DNA from: Paramacrobiotus richtersi
Taxonomy: Eukaryota; Tardigrada; Eutardigrada; Parachela; Macrobiotidae
DNA length: 22,443 nt
Assembly: GCA_034698045.1 (NCBI GenBank)
Contig: JAQGAU010000951.1
Span: 1 to 22,443, forward strand
Direction: 5' to 3'
The notes under the pieces: generated by a model
The model's input: the letters and a program-made list of their open reading frames with translations, nothing else
What the model was told of the DNA's origin: nothing
Database searches by the model: none
Made by a program: the position numbers and the translations under genes
Shown: positions 9,460 through 19,885 of the stretch, one piece after another
How the letters are laid out: the number at the start of each line of letters is the position of its first letter
Position numbering within the stretch: the first letter of the stretch is position 1

Positions 9460-11403
9460 TCATGATGCCGGCATTAGTCCAATATCATTCTCATCCGCTT
9501 CGGCAGTGTCCATAACAACCTCCGTCACAGTTTGGACCGATTCCGCAGGCGGGATAGATTCAGGTTGGGGTACTTGTACCACGGGTGCTTGGGCGTCCTC
9601 GTGTGCTTTTTGCTGGCGTTTGGCTTCGTGGAATCGCTCCCACTCGGCGATCCGCTCGTCCAGCTCCAAGCACACCTTCTCGATTTCGTAATTTTTGGCC
9701 ACGAGGTTTACCCAACTGAAAATAATATAAACTGAACATATTTCACATTTTTATTAGCATTTTCCGCTATCGGAATTTTACACAAAAAAAGCAGTGAATT
9801 TACCTGTTTTCCAAGTAGGAGAGTTTTTCCCCTGCTTGAAGCTGCTTATTCTTCCGCTCCCAGTTGATTTCCTGTATGCGGTTCCTGAAATGTTAAGAAA
9901 TTATACTATTCATCAGATTCAGGTGAAACTGTGGGATTTGGTGATTTTGAACACCGAAGTACATCAGAAACCAAAGATTTCGTTATTTAATGCAGAAAAA
10001 CACACCTCGTATCGCGCAGTTCAGCCTCAACCTGTTTCAGCTGACGGTCAACCAGGGGAATATATCGTCTCCAAATTTCCGCTCCGTAATCTGCTTGTAA
10101 CTGTAGATTCGCCAGCCTACCAATAGTAAGTATTTCGTAAAATCACGCAACAAAATAACCGTATAAACCTTTCAATCACTTTCTAATAATCAAAAGAAAA
10201 ATGAACAATCGTAATTAAAATTAGGAATTATATTTAATAATGATAAATTAATGAACAACAGATATTACGCAAGAGATCGAAGAACAGTAACTATTATACA
10301 AATGTATTTCATTTGAATTTCATTACCGATTGGCCATGTGATTGTGCAATACAACCACACGATCAAAGCACTCTTCCCAGGCTGTCGGATCACGGCGACG
10401 ATTAATTGCTGGTTTAGGCTGCTGCTGGTACCTGAATAAAGGGCAAACGTTCAAGTTGCGTGAGTTTTCGTTCAACTCGTTATTCGCTCGAACATTTGGC
10501 AGCATTACGAAGATACCACTTAACAGTGAAATACGTAGTGCAGTGGCCATACATACACACAAAAAGGGAATCGGTGATCCAATTTAATAATTTCTAGCAA
10601 AACAGTTTTCATACTATTATTATCGCTCGCGCGGAAATTTCTACCCTGAACAAAGATTATTCCGTTTTCATACTATTCATCAATGCCGATTTTTTAAAAT
10701 TCCACCTGCGTATTTGCAGAAATTCATTGTAACAAAGAGTGCAAAAGATTAGAAAGATGGAATCAACCGCAACGAATGAAGTGTGTAATCGGAAAGAAAA
10801 CTGGCAAAAATAGCTGATGCGAGCGCTATGATTACTTTTAGACTGATAACGATGGTTGCCACTGCATATAAAACACGGAAGTTTCGAAAAACTATATGAT
10901 GACTACCAGTTTTCACTACACTTCGACTCGACCTTCGTACGTTAAAGAATAAGATTATAAGAAGTTTTTGACGTACTTTTTAAAATCCAGCTTCTCCATG
11001 GGCTTGTTGTCTGCCATTCTCTGAGATTCCACTTTCATTATCTCCGTCTGAAAGTACATTTATCAATTAATGCACGTAAACATTTTCACATCTATCAAGC
11101 TAAACACTATGGTATTCTGCCCAGCTGTCGTGAAAAACAGAAGATACCGATACCACAAAAAACGCTACCTGAAAGACTTCATGCTTATTCGAGATCAGAT
11201 TCTGGAGGTAATCCTTCGTCGGACGGTAACGCTTCATTTCCTCTTCAACAAGCGCTGTCACCTGCGTGATATAAGTATTAAAACGAGATACGCAAAGGCG
11301 AGCTCGAGATTTCAGACGCAAGTACCGCTTCACGAACTCCTGGAGTATCATAACCAGCGTCAACGTATGGTAGCGCGTCCACAATGCCAGAAGAGTCAGA
11401 CAT
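9460..11403 (-). CDS. BCAS2: Pre-mRNA-splicing factor SPF27 / BCAS2, 264 aa (seven exons)
   Basis: Exons in transcript order are 11403-11326, 11261-11169, 11047-10977, 10431-10327, 10116-10006, 9884-9804 and 9715-9460 (795 nt in total). Phase is continuous at every junction. The product matches what I know of BCAS2/SPF27 from end to end: VDALPYVDAGYDTPGVREA at the N-terminus, VEEEMKRYRPTKDYL (about 31-45), DPTAWEEC (about 95-102), IQEINWERKNKQLQAGEKL (about 156-174) and WVNLVAKNYEIEK (about 181-193). The middle and C-terminal parts are helical and probably coiled coil. Known role: core subunit of the Prp19/NTC complex, needed for spliceosome activation, nuclear. It is about 40 residues longer than the ~225-residue human protein because of a C-terminal tail rich in Pro, Val, Glu and Asp after the coiled coil. 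The gene is divergent from SVOP, with about 590 bp between start codons. Confidence 0.95.
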
Positions 11404-11991
11404 TTTCTAGATCTCGAAAACTGGATAAAACGCTGTAAATAACAAAGGACTATCCGTTTTGATAACCCTCACTGCACCGAGCTCGAAGCTGTTGCAGAAA
11501 ACATAATTTCACACAAAAGTGATAAAACTTTTCCAACTTTCGGAATCGCAAAGACGGAAATGAGAAAAGTAAATTTTTGTGTTGCGTACCGAGGCGCTTC
11601 AATATGGGTGTCCATCGGCCTTGCTCCCCCCTCAGCGTGGTATGCTTCGCCCCGCAGCTAGCAGAGTCCACGAATTCCGCGCACGTCTGCCAGTTCCCTT
11701 CAGAAATGAAAATCGATCGAAAAATCACAACATTTCAAAAGTGAATCGCACCAAAATGGTCGAGATCTTATGAATGATCAGCTTTCTCCCAAGGGTTTTG
11801 GATTTCATCACTCCGGCAGCCAACAGAAGACGGGCACTTAATCTGAATGCCGAGATAACCATATGCTGATGCGCATGATTAGACGGCCAGTGCCTGATCT
11901 GCAGGAAATCAACAAACACGCCTTCCCGAGGCCAGGTTGATCGCTGCGACATCCTCCCCGAATCCGAGGACTTGGCCGTTAATTCTGGACC
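11404..11991. promoter_or_regulatory. Divergent intergenic region between BCAS2 and SVOP start codons
   Basis: The two start codons face away from each other across about 590 bp, so both promoters, or a shared bidirectional one, should lie here. No TATA box is placed with confidence. GC-rich patches at about 11590-11700 and 11800-11990 keep minus-strand frames open and have plausible splice signals (for example tctgaag before, and GTACGC after, the first patch). They may be 5' UTR exons of BCAS2 or simply GC-rich promoter DNA. Confidence 0.45.
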
Positions 11992-14900
11992 ATGGAGAAG
12001 TTGTTCCTTGTCGGTAGCACCGCACAGAAGTTGCGGGAAGCGCATTTGGATGATCTACGGCATCGGGAATCCCATTTGCCGTATGCCATGGTTTTTCCCC
12101 AGTGTTTTCGTTTGTTGGTGTGTTTTGGAGAATGATCATGTTGCAGGACGGTCTCCTTTACAACGACATCGGGAAGGTATGAGAATTTGGATGAAAGCAG
12201 CGAAGGGACGGGGACGGCGCGGGTGGATGTCGTACCCACGCGGAGTGCCAGCAGTACGACCAGTGGGGATCCGCTGCAGCGGCCCGACGGGAGTGTCGGA
12301 GAGTTTCCAGGTTGGCGCGGAATTAATTAGGCAAATGTTTCTGAAGGTTTTTCTAATTCCTTCTTTACGCTCTTTTTTACGATTTTTTTTGGTCGTAGGG
12401 AATTATCGTAGAGCAGGTTTTTTTGTAGGAGAATGTGAGAATTATGTAATATGTCGTATTTGTTAAAACAATGTTTAAAAAAATGTTTTGTTACTGATTA
12501 GACTGTTAGTGATTATGGACTATCCGTATCCGATTATCGTGGAAAAAGTTAATCAGTAATTCTGAATTATTGCTCAGTCAGCCTCAGTGTGTAGACGTTT
12601 CAGTATTATTTTATGATCAGTATCTACAGAAAGGCTACAGGAAAGAGCCATTGCACTACGGCGTACGCAAACTTATATTCAGTCTGCTACATCTCTTTTG
12701 CTTGCGTGAACGCGCTGAAAGCGGCTACCTGAATTTCCTTATTCTTGTAAAATTTGGACTTGTTTTCTCGTATGTTTTCTCGTTGAGCTAATACTGTTTA
12801 AGTCTTGATCAGCAGAAAAGTGGTCGATAAGCGCAAAAATAAACCATTTCATTAAACGTATAAAATAGTTTCTGTATACCTTCGTTTTCGCTCTTTTTGA
12901 TGTTTTGAATTAATCAAATCAAGTTTATGTATCTTTTGCAGCGACCTTCACCGTTGATCAAGCCGTGGACAAGATCGGCTTTGGCAAATTCCAGCTGAAA
13001 GTAAACGTATTCATTTGAAATTCCTAGTGTGTACGTCAATATTTACTTGCCATGTAACATTATTGCAGCTCTCCTGTCTGGCGGGGTTTGCATGGATGGC
13101 TGACGCCATGGAAATGATGATTTTATCCATTTTGTCACCCGCTCTCAAATGTGAATGGGAGTTAGCCGGGTGGCAGCAAGCTCTAGTCACGACGGTATAA
13201 AACTTGTCTAGTTTAAAAGATTTCTTAAAATAATCTACCATTTTCATAGATTGGTTGGCTGTTCCAGCGGTGAGATAATATTAGTAATGATTTTTGCTTA
13301 GCAGTTATTACGATTTGCTGTTAACAGATTTTGTGGAAAGTAGGTTCTGCAAAATTTCAGTTGGTATTTGTTTTACTGTTGCTTTCTTTACTGCTCTTTT
13401 TTTATAAACACTCTTTTTGAGTGGTTATTTAATTCTTGGATTTTTTTCCTTTTTCCAGGTATGTACTACTAGTAATCAAATTATACGCAAAATTAGTTGT
13501 AGAAAGTTATTCTTTGCTTTAGAATTTGTGGGGTGTCTTGAATGTGTTGAAAATTTACGGATTACATGGTATCATTATTTTTCAGGTTGTATTTTGCGGA
13601 ATGATGATGTCCAGGTACGTCTCTGTAGTTATATTCATTTTTATATAATTTCGTTCATTTTCCTCTTTTCTGGACGTTATAATGTCATTGTTTGATTTTC
13701 TACATATCACTGTCGCTTCTGGAAAGTGAAATCTTTTGTTTTATTTTGTAGTGCGGTATGGGGAAAGATCTCAGATCATTATGGTCGGCGAGTGGTACGC
13801 AGTTTTTTCAAAAATGCAGAAAGTTATCATACGTATGACTGTGTTTCTCTGATTGCAGGAATTACTTCTTTGTTCTTTCATTACATTCTTCTATGGATTA
13901 ATCAGCGCCTTCGCACCCAATTTTATGTGGCTGCTGTTTCTCCGCTGCTTAGTCGGCATCGGGATCGGTGGCGCCCCGCAGTCGTAAGCGAAAAGTGGCA
14001 ACCAATTTCTTTCGGTCCTGTTTGTAATCATCGTCATTGTTGACAGTGTGACATTGTATTCAGAGTTCCTGCCATCCAAACAACGAGCAAAATGTTTAGT
14101 TTTAACAGAGGTACGTCGCGATTATATCTCAAGCTTTTGACTCAAAACTTGCCGGAATTTAAGCGAGATGTGCAGGGCATACTGGTTCAAGTTGACGGCT
14201 TCGCCGGCAGTTATTCGGGATTTATCTAGTTGCGAAGAGTGTTTATTTTTGATAGTTGCTATATGCAGAAAGTTAAGGAACTGAGCCAGTGGCATTGCGG
14301 CCATTGCCTGTCACAATAGTTGAGCTTTCGTAGTACAGCGGCTTGCAAAGTAGCTCGACGTCGGAATGGGTGGCAAGCATGACTTTCTTATTCAGTGCGA
14401 TTACGAATGTAAGATTTCATTTAGACTGCCAAACTTTTTCCCGTGGTCATATTTTTCTCGTTTACGGCAGTCTTCTGGTGTATGAAAAGTGGTCAGTCTA
14501 AAAAACAACTTCCACATAACGGTCATGTGAAACCACAACACAGAAAGTCAAGAGAAATGGAGGTACTGCCATAGCTTGTCGACGCAGTTATGGTTTCGTA
14601 GTACAGTGGCGTGCACACGTCTCTGCTACCATATAAGATGGCAAGCACGACTTTCTAATAACAGTGCGATTAAAGATATAAGATTACCAGATTTTGTTTC
14701 CGTGGTCCTACTGTTTTTCTCTTTTTTGGTACGGTGGCCCTCTGCGTTCATGGGAGGCTTTTCAATAAGAAAACTATTGTGATGTAAAACCGAAATTTTC
14801 AACTTGTGCACTCTAATGTGAAATTGGTGGTGAATAATTCTGTTAGTCGTCCGCGTTTATGTTACCGTTTTTACCGGTTCGTAAGGCTTTTTAAAAACTG

Positions 14901-17900
14901 AAATAAACGGCGGACGTTCTTCGTGAATTTTATTGATGAAGAATGAACACTTGATAAGCTACTGACAAAAAAAACCGAAAATGACCTTACATGTGTTGGC
15001 TAAGGTAACATGTGTACACTGATGGATAATTCACCGGCGAATATCTGCAGATTTTCTGGGCGTTGGGCTCCTGTTTTGAAGTGCTCCTAGCGCTCTTCAT
15101 CATGCCGACACTGGGCTGGCGGTGGCTGCTGGGCCTGTCATCCATTCCTTTGATAATCTTCGACATTGCCTGTCTGTGGATGCCGGAGAGTGCCCGTTTC
15201 TACATGGCCAGCGGGCAGACTGACAAGGCCTACGGCATCCTGGTCCGCATCGCCAAAGAGAACGGCGTGGCCATGCCACCCGGGGAGCTGGTCTCCGATG
15301 CCGGCAAGGCCAAGGATACGACGCCCCGCGGCCGATTTGTCGATCTGGTCGGGCCGGATTTCCGGCGGACGACGCTCTTGTTATGGATTATTTGGTAAGT
15401 GACCTGGAATTTTCGAATTCTCAGTTAATTATTTTCAGTTCGTGCTTGTATTCGCTCTGATGTTTACTGTTTAGCATTTTTTAATCAGTTTCCCTGTAAG
15501 TTTGTAATGGGTTGACTACATTATGGTCACGTTCACCAACGTGGTCCTTACTAATTTGGTTGTATTTGGTTGGGTTATATGCGTTATTCTGCTTCGTTAT
15601 TGTTGCTAAAATTACCGGATTAGATTTATAATTAATTGTCTCCTGTATCTGCGTAGCACAGTGACGGATATTTCTGCTACACACTTTAATACCGTGGAAG
15701 TATTCGTACTTATCCAGTTCATGTTGGTAGGTTATTTCGTGGAATAATGGCTCTTGTGTGGGGTTTTTCTGCCTTCTTTGTTAGCATCCATACGTTAACA
15801 TAATCTGTGGCTTTCCATAAATATTTTACAGCGTACGGCAAATTAACTTTTTCAAACGGAATGTGAGTTCGTGCAAAATTGGTCGACGAGAGATTTCATT
15901 GAAATTATGACGGGCGAAACTCATATAATGATCAGATCATTTGGTACAATTTCGCGCAGGTTTACATATTACACACGTTTTTGGCAGTTTTCAAAAATAT
16001 GGCAAACTACCGTGGACATTTGGATGGATCAGCAAAATGTAGTTTGTTGAAAGCGAAAAGCGCATCATGCACACCGACAACTAATGCAAAAGTCGCCAAA
16101 GAAATGCATGCCGTTGTACATACTACCGATCATACAATAATAGATTAATATGTTTTGTGCCTCTGAATAGAAATTTTCTGGACAAAGTTTTGCTACAGAT
16201 TTCACTCAGATTCATCTTTGCCGTAATTTTATCCGAATGTTTCCTAATTTTCCTTACAGACTGGGTAATGCCGTCAGTTACTACGGGCCGTAGTTTACGG
16301 CATCGTGTTGATGACGACATTAACAAGATGTTTCGTAGTATAATGGCTCTTAAGCGATCGTTTTGTTCGACAATATTAGCATCCATTCGTTATTAACATA
16401 ATGGTCGACTAGACATAGATATATTTTACAGTGTACAGCAGGTTAATTTTTTCAACGGAATTTGTCTTTGTGCCAAACTAGTTGATTTAATTCAGCGCCG
16501 GGTGTCATCCGAAGGTTCCCATGTTTTTCCTCATTACAGGCTGGGTAATGCGTTTAGTTACTACGGCATCGTCTTGATGACGACATTAACAGGATGTTTC
16601 GTAGTATAATGGCTCTTGAGCGATCATTTTGTCCTGCAGTATTAGCATGCATTCGATAACATGATGGTTCGCTTTACAGTACATAGATATGTTTTACAGT
16701 GAACAGCAAGTTAATTTTTCCAACGTAATTTGTCTTTGTGCAAAACTAATTGATTTAATTCAGTTCCGGGTGTCATCCGAATGTTCCCATGTTTTTCCCC
16801 ATTACAGGCTGGGTAATGCCTTTAGTTACTACGGCATCGTCCTGATGACGACGGAATTATTAGGCGTGGGTGATACGTGTCATGTGGGCCGGGAAGCCGC
16901 TCTCCCACTGCCCCCCTGTGACCTGGAGTGCCGGATGCTGACCACGGCCGACTACTGGGATCTCCTGTGGACAACCGTTGCGGAATTTCCTGGTACGGAA
17001 ATTCTTTCTTTTATATTATATTCCGACGTAATTTTTAATAGATTCGTGGTTTTGTTGCAGCATTATTCCTTACTGCAGTGATTATTGGTGAGATCTTTGT
17101 CTGATGTTTGTTTTGTTGATAATTATGATTGATGGAGTGGGATTGTAGATCTCCTGGGACGTAAACGGACCATGGCGTTGGAGTTTGTCGTTTACGCCAT
17201 TTTTGTGTTTTTGCTGTGCATTTGCACATCCAGGTAAGAATAATAATTTATTCTCCGTTATATTTGATTAAAAACATAATGCCACCGTAATTATTATCCA
17301 CAAAGTACAGTTTTAATTTCTATGCTTTCTGAAAATAATCAGTCTGTACAGACACAGTTTCTAAGTGTAGCAGTGAAATTTCGTTGCTGTTTTTTTACGG
17401 GAAAAGAGAGAAACATATTATATTCGTTGTTAAATAAGTAAACGGAGGCCTTATTCTTGATGAGGGAAAAATGGAAGTTTAGCGTAAGCATTTCGCCTGA
17501 AGCGAAGGAGGCGAACCGTGGTGTAGTGGCTTTTATGATTCGTTACATATGCTGTACTGGTGAGCTGTTTAGCCGTGAGATTGGTCTGGGAGTTACTATT
17601 TTTTTTTTAGTTTAGGCTCATTTAGTCGTTTTTTAATTTCACAAGACATACAGATATGCGAAAATCAACCAATGTAAGCGAAATTAACGTGACATTGAAC
17701 TCCTTGTGTAGAATAATCATGACGCTCTTCCTGTTCGTGGCGCGCGGCTTCATCTCGGGCGCCTTCCAAACCGCCTACGTGTACACCCCGGAAGTGTATC
17801 CCACGTCCATGCGGTCCATCGGACTGGGCATGTGCAGTGCCATGGCACGGATTGGCGCCGTTATTACGCCCTTCAATTCGCAAGTGATGCTGAATTATTC

Positions 17901-18510
17901 CGTATACGGGGCCATTTCCATCTATGGATGTGTGGCGCTGGCGGCAGCGGCGGCATCCTTGGTACTGCCCATCGAAACCAAGGGACGAGAAATGAAGGTA
18001 AACTCCGCTGATAACGTAAATTATCATTTTCTAATTTTTGATTTTAATCGTGCAATTTCTCTGATATATGGCATAATATTGTTTGATGTTTGTGAGTGGT
18101 TTTGGTACACTGAATAGTCGATTTTGTTTTGTTGTTTTTCTTCTGTTTATGAATAACACTTATTACATTTAATTCTAGCATTATTCAAATGATACTTGAA
18201 AACAGTGGAATTTTGGAAATAATGCTTTTTAAACGCACATTTGCGGGTACAGTTTGTGATTATGGAAGCTAGTATGAAAAGTATCTTTCAGTGGGTTTAT
18301 TGACGATATTTCTAGGTTTGGTGTTGTAAAATGTGACCCGGCTCTGATAATGATACTTAATTAACACTTGGTGATATTTTCAGTATAGATAGTTGAATAA
18401 TATATTTGTAAGGATGATATCGGATTTCTTTTGGAAAAATTATCGATTTCTTTGTGGAATTATGGAAATAATTGTTATTTACTATGTAGGATACTCGCCT
18501 GGCGCATTGA
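11992..18510 (+). CDS. SVOP: Synaptic vesicle 2-related protein (SVOP), MFS transporter, about 548 aa (fourteen exons)
   Basis: Exons: 11992-12080 (tentative), 12147-12310, 12942-13000, 13069-13194, 13586-13614, 13752-13794, 13859-13983, 14047-14110, 15051-15394, 16808-16992, 17061-17087, 17149-17233, 17712-17997, 18490-18510. Phases match throughout. The product aligns with remembered [21 protein letters not shown] (about 86-102), then [16 protein letters not shown] in TM1. MFS motif A is at about 160-169 ([10 protein letters not shown]), GWRWLLGL and PESAR at about 255-282, [18 protein letters not shown] in the C-terminal half, and PIETKGR near 533-539. Twelve TM segments are expected. Known role: SV2-family vesicle-membrane transporter, mostly neuronal; substrate uncertain. 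Exon 1 begins at ACCATGG, an ideal start context, but its 66-nt intron (GTATGC...ttgcag) is the weakest junction. An alternative donor at 12102 would add seven residues. Exons 5 and 11 are only 29 and 27 nt; the last coding exon adds DTRLAH and stop. Confidence 0.93.
12311..12941 (+). other. SVOP intron 2
   Basis: 631 nt, donor GTTGGC and acceptor ttttgcag. It contains an open frame at about 12570-12791 with no splice support and no recognisable product. Confidence 0.7.
14326..14480 (+). repeat. Intron 8 repeat, copy 1, tRNA A-box-like head
   Basis: Begins TTTCGTAGTACAGCGGC and shares GGCAAGCAYGACTTTCT, CAGTGCGATTA and CCGTGGTC with copy 2 in the same order. The head resembles the 5' part of a eukaryotic tRNA-Val including its A box (TAGTGYAGTGG), but no clean B box follows. 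The tRNA link is inference. Confidence 0.6.
14594..14745 (+). repeat. Intron 8 repeat, copy 2, tRNA A-box-like head
   Basis: Starts exactly 268 nt after copy 1 with TTTCGTAGTACAGTGGC, followed by GCACACGTCTCTGC, close to the D-arm and anticodon-arm start of tRNA-Val. Diverged from copy 1 by substitutions and small indels. Confidence 0.6.
15731..15880 (+). repeat. Partial, most decayed copy of the intron 9 repeat
   Basis: Contains TTTCGTGGAATAATGGCTC, TTAGCATCCATACGTTAACAT and TATTTTACAGCGTACGGCAA, which match in order the copies at about 16331 and 16597. The exon-derived part is not recognisable here. Confidence 0.6.
16221..16539 (+). repeat. Tandem copy B of SVOP intron 9 tail / exon 10 start (pseudo-exon at 16260)
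   Basis: A decoy acceptor (ccttacag) precedes 16260, followed by a copy of the start of exon 10, CTGGGTAATGCCGTCAGTTA. Splicing here from exon 9 would make TGA at the junction codon (TG+A). After about 45 nt the exon likeness is replaced by a block starting TTTCGTAGTATAATGGCTC at 16331. Confidence 0.85.
16540..16807 (+). repeat. Tandem copy C of SVOP exon 10 start / intron 9 tail (pseudo-exon at 16540)
   Basis: The decoy acceptor tcattacag ends at 16539, exactly 268 nt before the functional one. The pseudo-exon reads [15 protein letters not shown] in the right phase, identical in protein to true exon 10, then diverges to LTGCFVV and a stop. The block TTTCGTAGTATAATGGCTC follows at 16597, and the rest matches the intron tail before the true exon. 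Confidence 0.88.
17234..17711 (+). other. SVOP intron 12
   Basis: 478 nt, donor GTAAGA, acceptor ccttgtgtag. It contains GTGGTGTAGTGGC near 17518, another A-box-like string, but little else there matches the repeats in introns 8 and 9. Confidence 0.7.
17998..18489 (+). other. SVOP intron 13
   Basis: 492 nt, donor GTAAAC, acceptor tttactatgtag. No other feature seen. If it is retained, translation continues about 39 codons to a stop at 18115-18117. Confidence 0.6.
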
Positions 18511-19885
18511 GTGGAACCAGTGTTATTAACGTGGATCTGGAGATTATGTGAATCTTGAAATAATATTTATGGATCTGTAGTGGTGCCATTACCATTCCCA
18601 GTGAATCTTCCTGATTTCTCTTGTTGTCTAGTTTTTGTTTTATTTTTTCACTGATTTTACTGGAACGTTGTGGTGGTCAGTACGTGTACGGTGTGTGAAG
18701 ATGACAGGATTTGATGATGACAGGATTTGACAAGTCGGTTTTGTAGATACGTCCACCGGAAAATATGTGAAAGAAAAACTTGTTTTCTGTGTAATTTAAT
18801 TGGACTTTAATTGGGAATATTAATTTTTGTGATATTAAAAAAGGTCAGCTCGAAACTGCCGGTTCACGAGAAAGCCGTAGACTGCTAAAGTACAGCGAAA
18901 CATAAGTATTTTAGCTATATAAAACACAAGATTTATACTGCGCACACTTCCGCATGCGTTTGTTCATTTCGCCTGGATTTACAATTTGTCTAGTCTCTAT
19001 AGAGCACAGTACAATGTACAGACAGTACAGTTATCTGCTTACTAGTCTTATACAATCAGTGAAGATGTGGCTTCGTAGAACAGTGGCTGAGTAAATCGAA
19101 GACCGCAACTCCGCAGTCACATAACGTGACAGTAGCTATGTACTTATGGCAAAACTATAGCTTTTTTCTTCAAGGTACTGTTAATCTTTATTTAAAGAGA
19201 AAATTTACAATATATCAGTTTCCGTCAGATCTGTCCTTATGGTACAAGCACAGCTGTAATATTTCTTATATTTCTTTATTATTTCTTTTCTTAACAATAT
19301 TTCTTAAATAATATGGTTGCTTATTTAAATATCTTTTGAGGCGACAACCTCTTTTTGAATGATCGTACAATACAGTGATGATATCGCAAACAAGGCCGAT
19401 AATCATTGGTAAAATTATGTGTCCGCACAATAAATATGATCAAGGAAGAATAACGGAGGAAGTTAGGAACCGAAGATCAAAATGCACAACAGGAAAAAAG
19501 GGTAACTGGCGCTATTTAAGGTGTGTCCCAATACAGATTCTGTGCCATCATTATTATCATTCTCACAAAGATAAAAAGAAATATGCAATAGTAATGATTA
19601 TCGAATAAAAATTCCACTCATTAATTAGGGTGTGTACAAGTGTACTGACCACGATTAACGTCACTTTTATTGACCATATATATGACAAACGGGTTCAGGC
19701 ATGATTAGCGCAAATATTTTCCACCATGTACCACCTAGAAACACTGCATCCGATATCAATGCAGCTGTCTAGCCGCTAGCGTAATAAAACACACCCCAGA
19801 CATCCACCGTAATTGACTGTCACACAAACTCTGTCTGGTGAGAAGAGTTTTTGGAATTCTCCAACACACCTACATCGCGCGCTCA
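18511..19885. other. SVOP 3' UTR and spacer
   Basis: AT-rich, with no exon that I can support. Near 18700 a 16-nt unit (ATGACAGGATTTGATG) is directly repeated. At 19071 CTTCGTAGAACAGTGGCTGAG resembles the heads of the SVOP intronic repeats. No clear AATAAA follows the SVOP stop closely. Confidence 0.4.
19071..19140 (+). repeat. Dispersed fragment resembling the SVOP intronic repeat head
   Basis: CTTCGTAGAACAGTGGCTGA matches the TTTCGTAGTAYARTGGCT heads in SVOP introns 8 and 9 at most positions. Similarity downstream is not evident, so only a fragment, or a coincidence, is claimed. Confidence 0.35.

Larger units (their letters stand above)
14111..15050 (+). other. SVOP intron 8 with a tandem repeat pair
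   Basis: 940 nt, donor GTACGT and acceptor tctgcag. The repeat pair is annotated separately; no other gene is seen. Confidence 0.75.
15395..16807 (+). other. SVOP intron 9 containing degenerate tandem copies of its own 3' end
   Basis: 1413 nt, the longest intron. The donor is GTAAGT and the functional acceptor is ccccattacag at 16807. The right half is a tandem array of the intron tail plus the first ~45 nt of exon 10. The left part shows no coding signal. Confidence 0.85.

Noticed and set aside
11725-12045. 106-codon minus-strand ORF
   Set aside because: It overlaps SVOP exon 1 in antisense, has no recognisable domain, and its frame is probably open because the DNA is GC-rich. Kept only as a possible 5' exon in the findings.
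11972-12466. 164-codon plus-strand ORF across SVOP exons 1-2 and intron 2
   Set aside because: It is a different frame from the SVOP coding frame. The SVOP frame is fixed by the continuation into [17 protein letters not shown].
18701-18730. Short direct repeat of ATGACAGGATTTGATG
   Set aside because: Two copies of a 16-nt unit are ordinary replication slippage; no array or function is implied.
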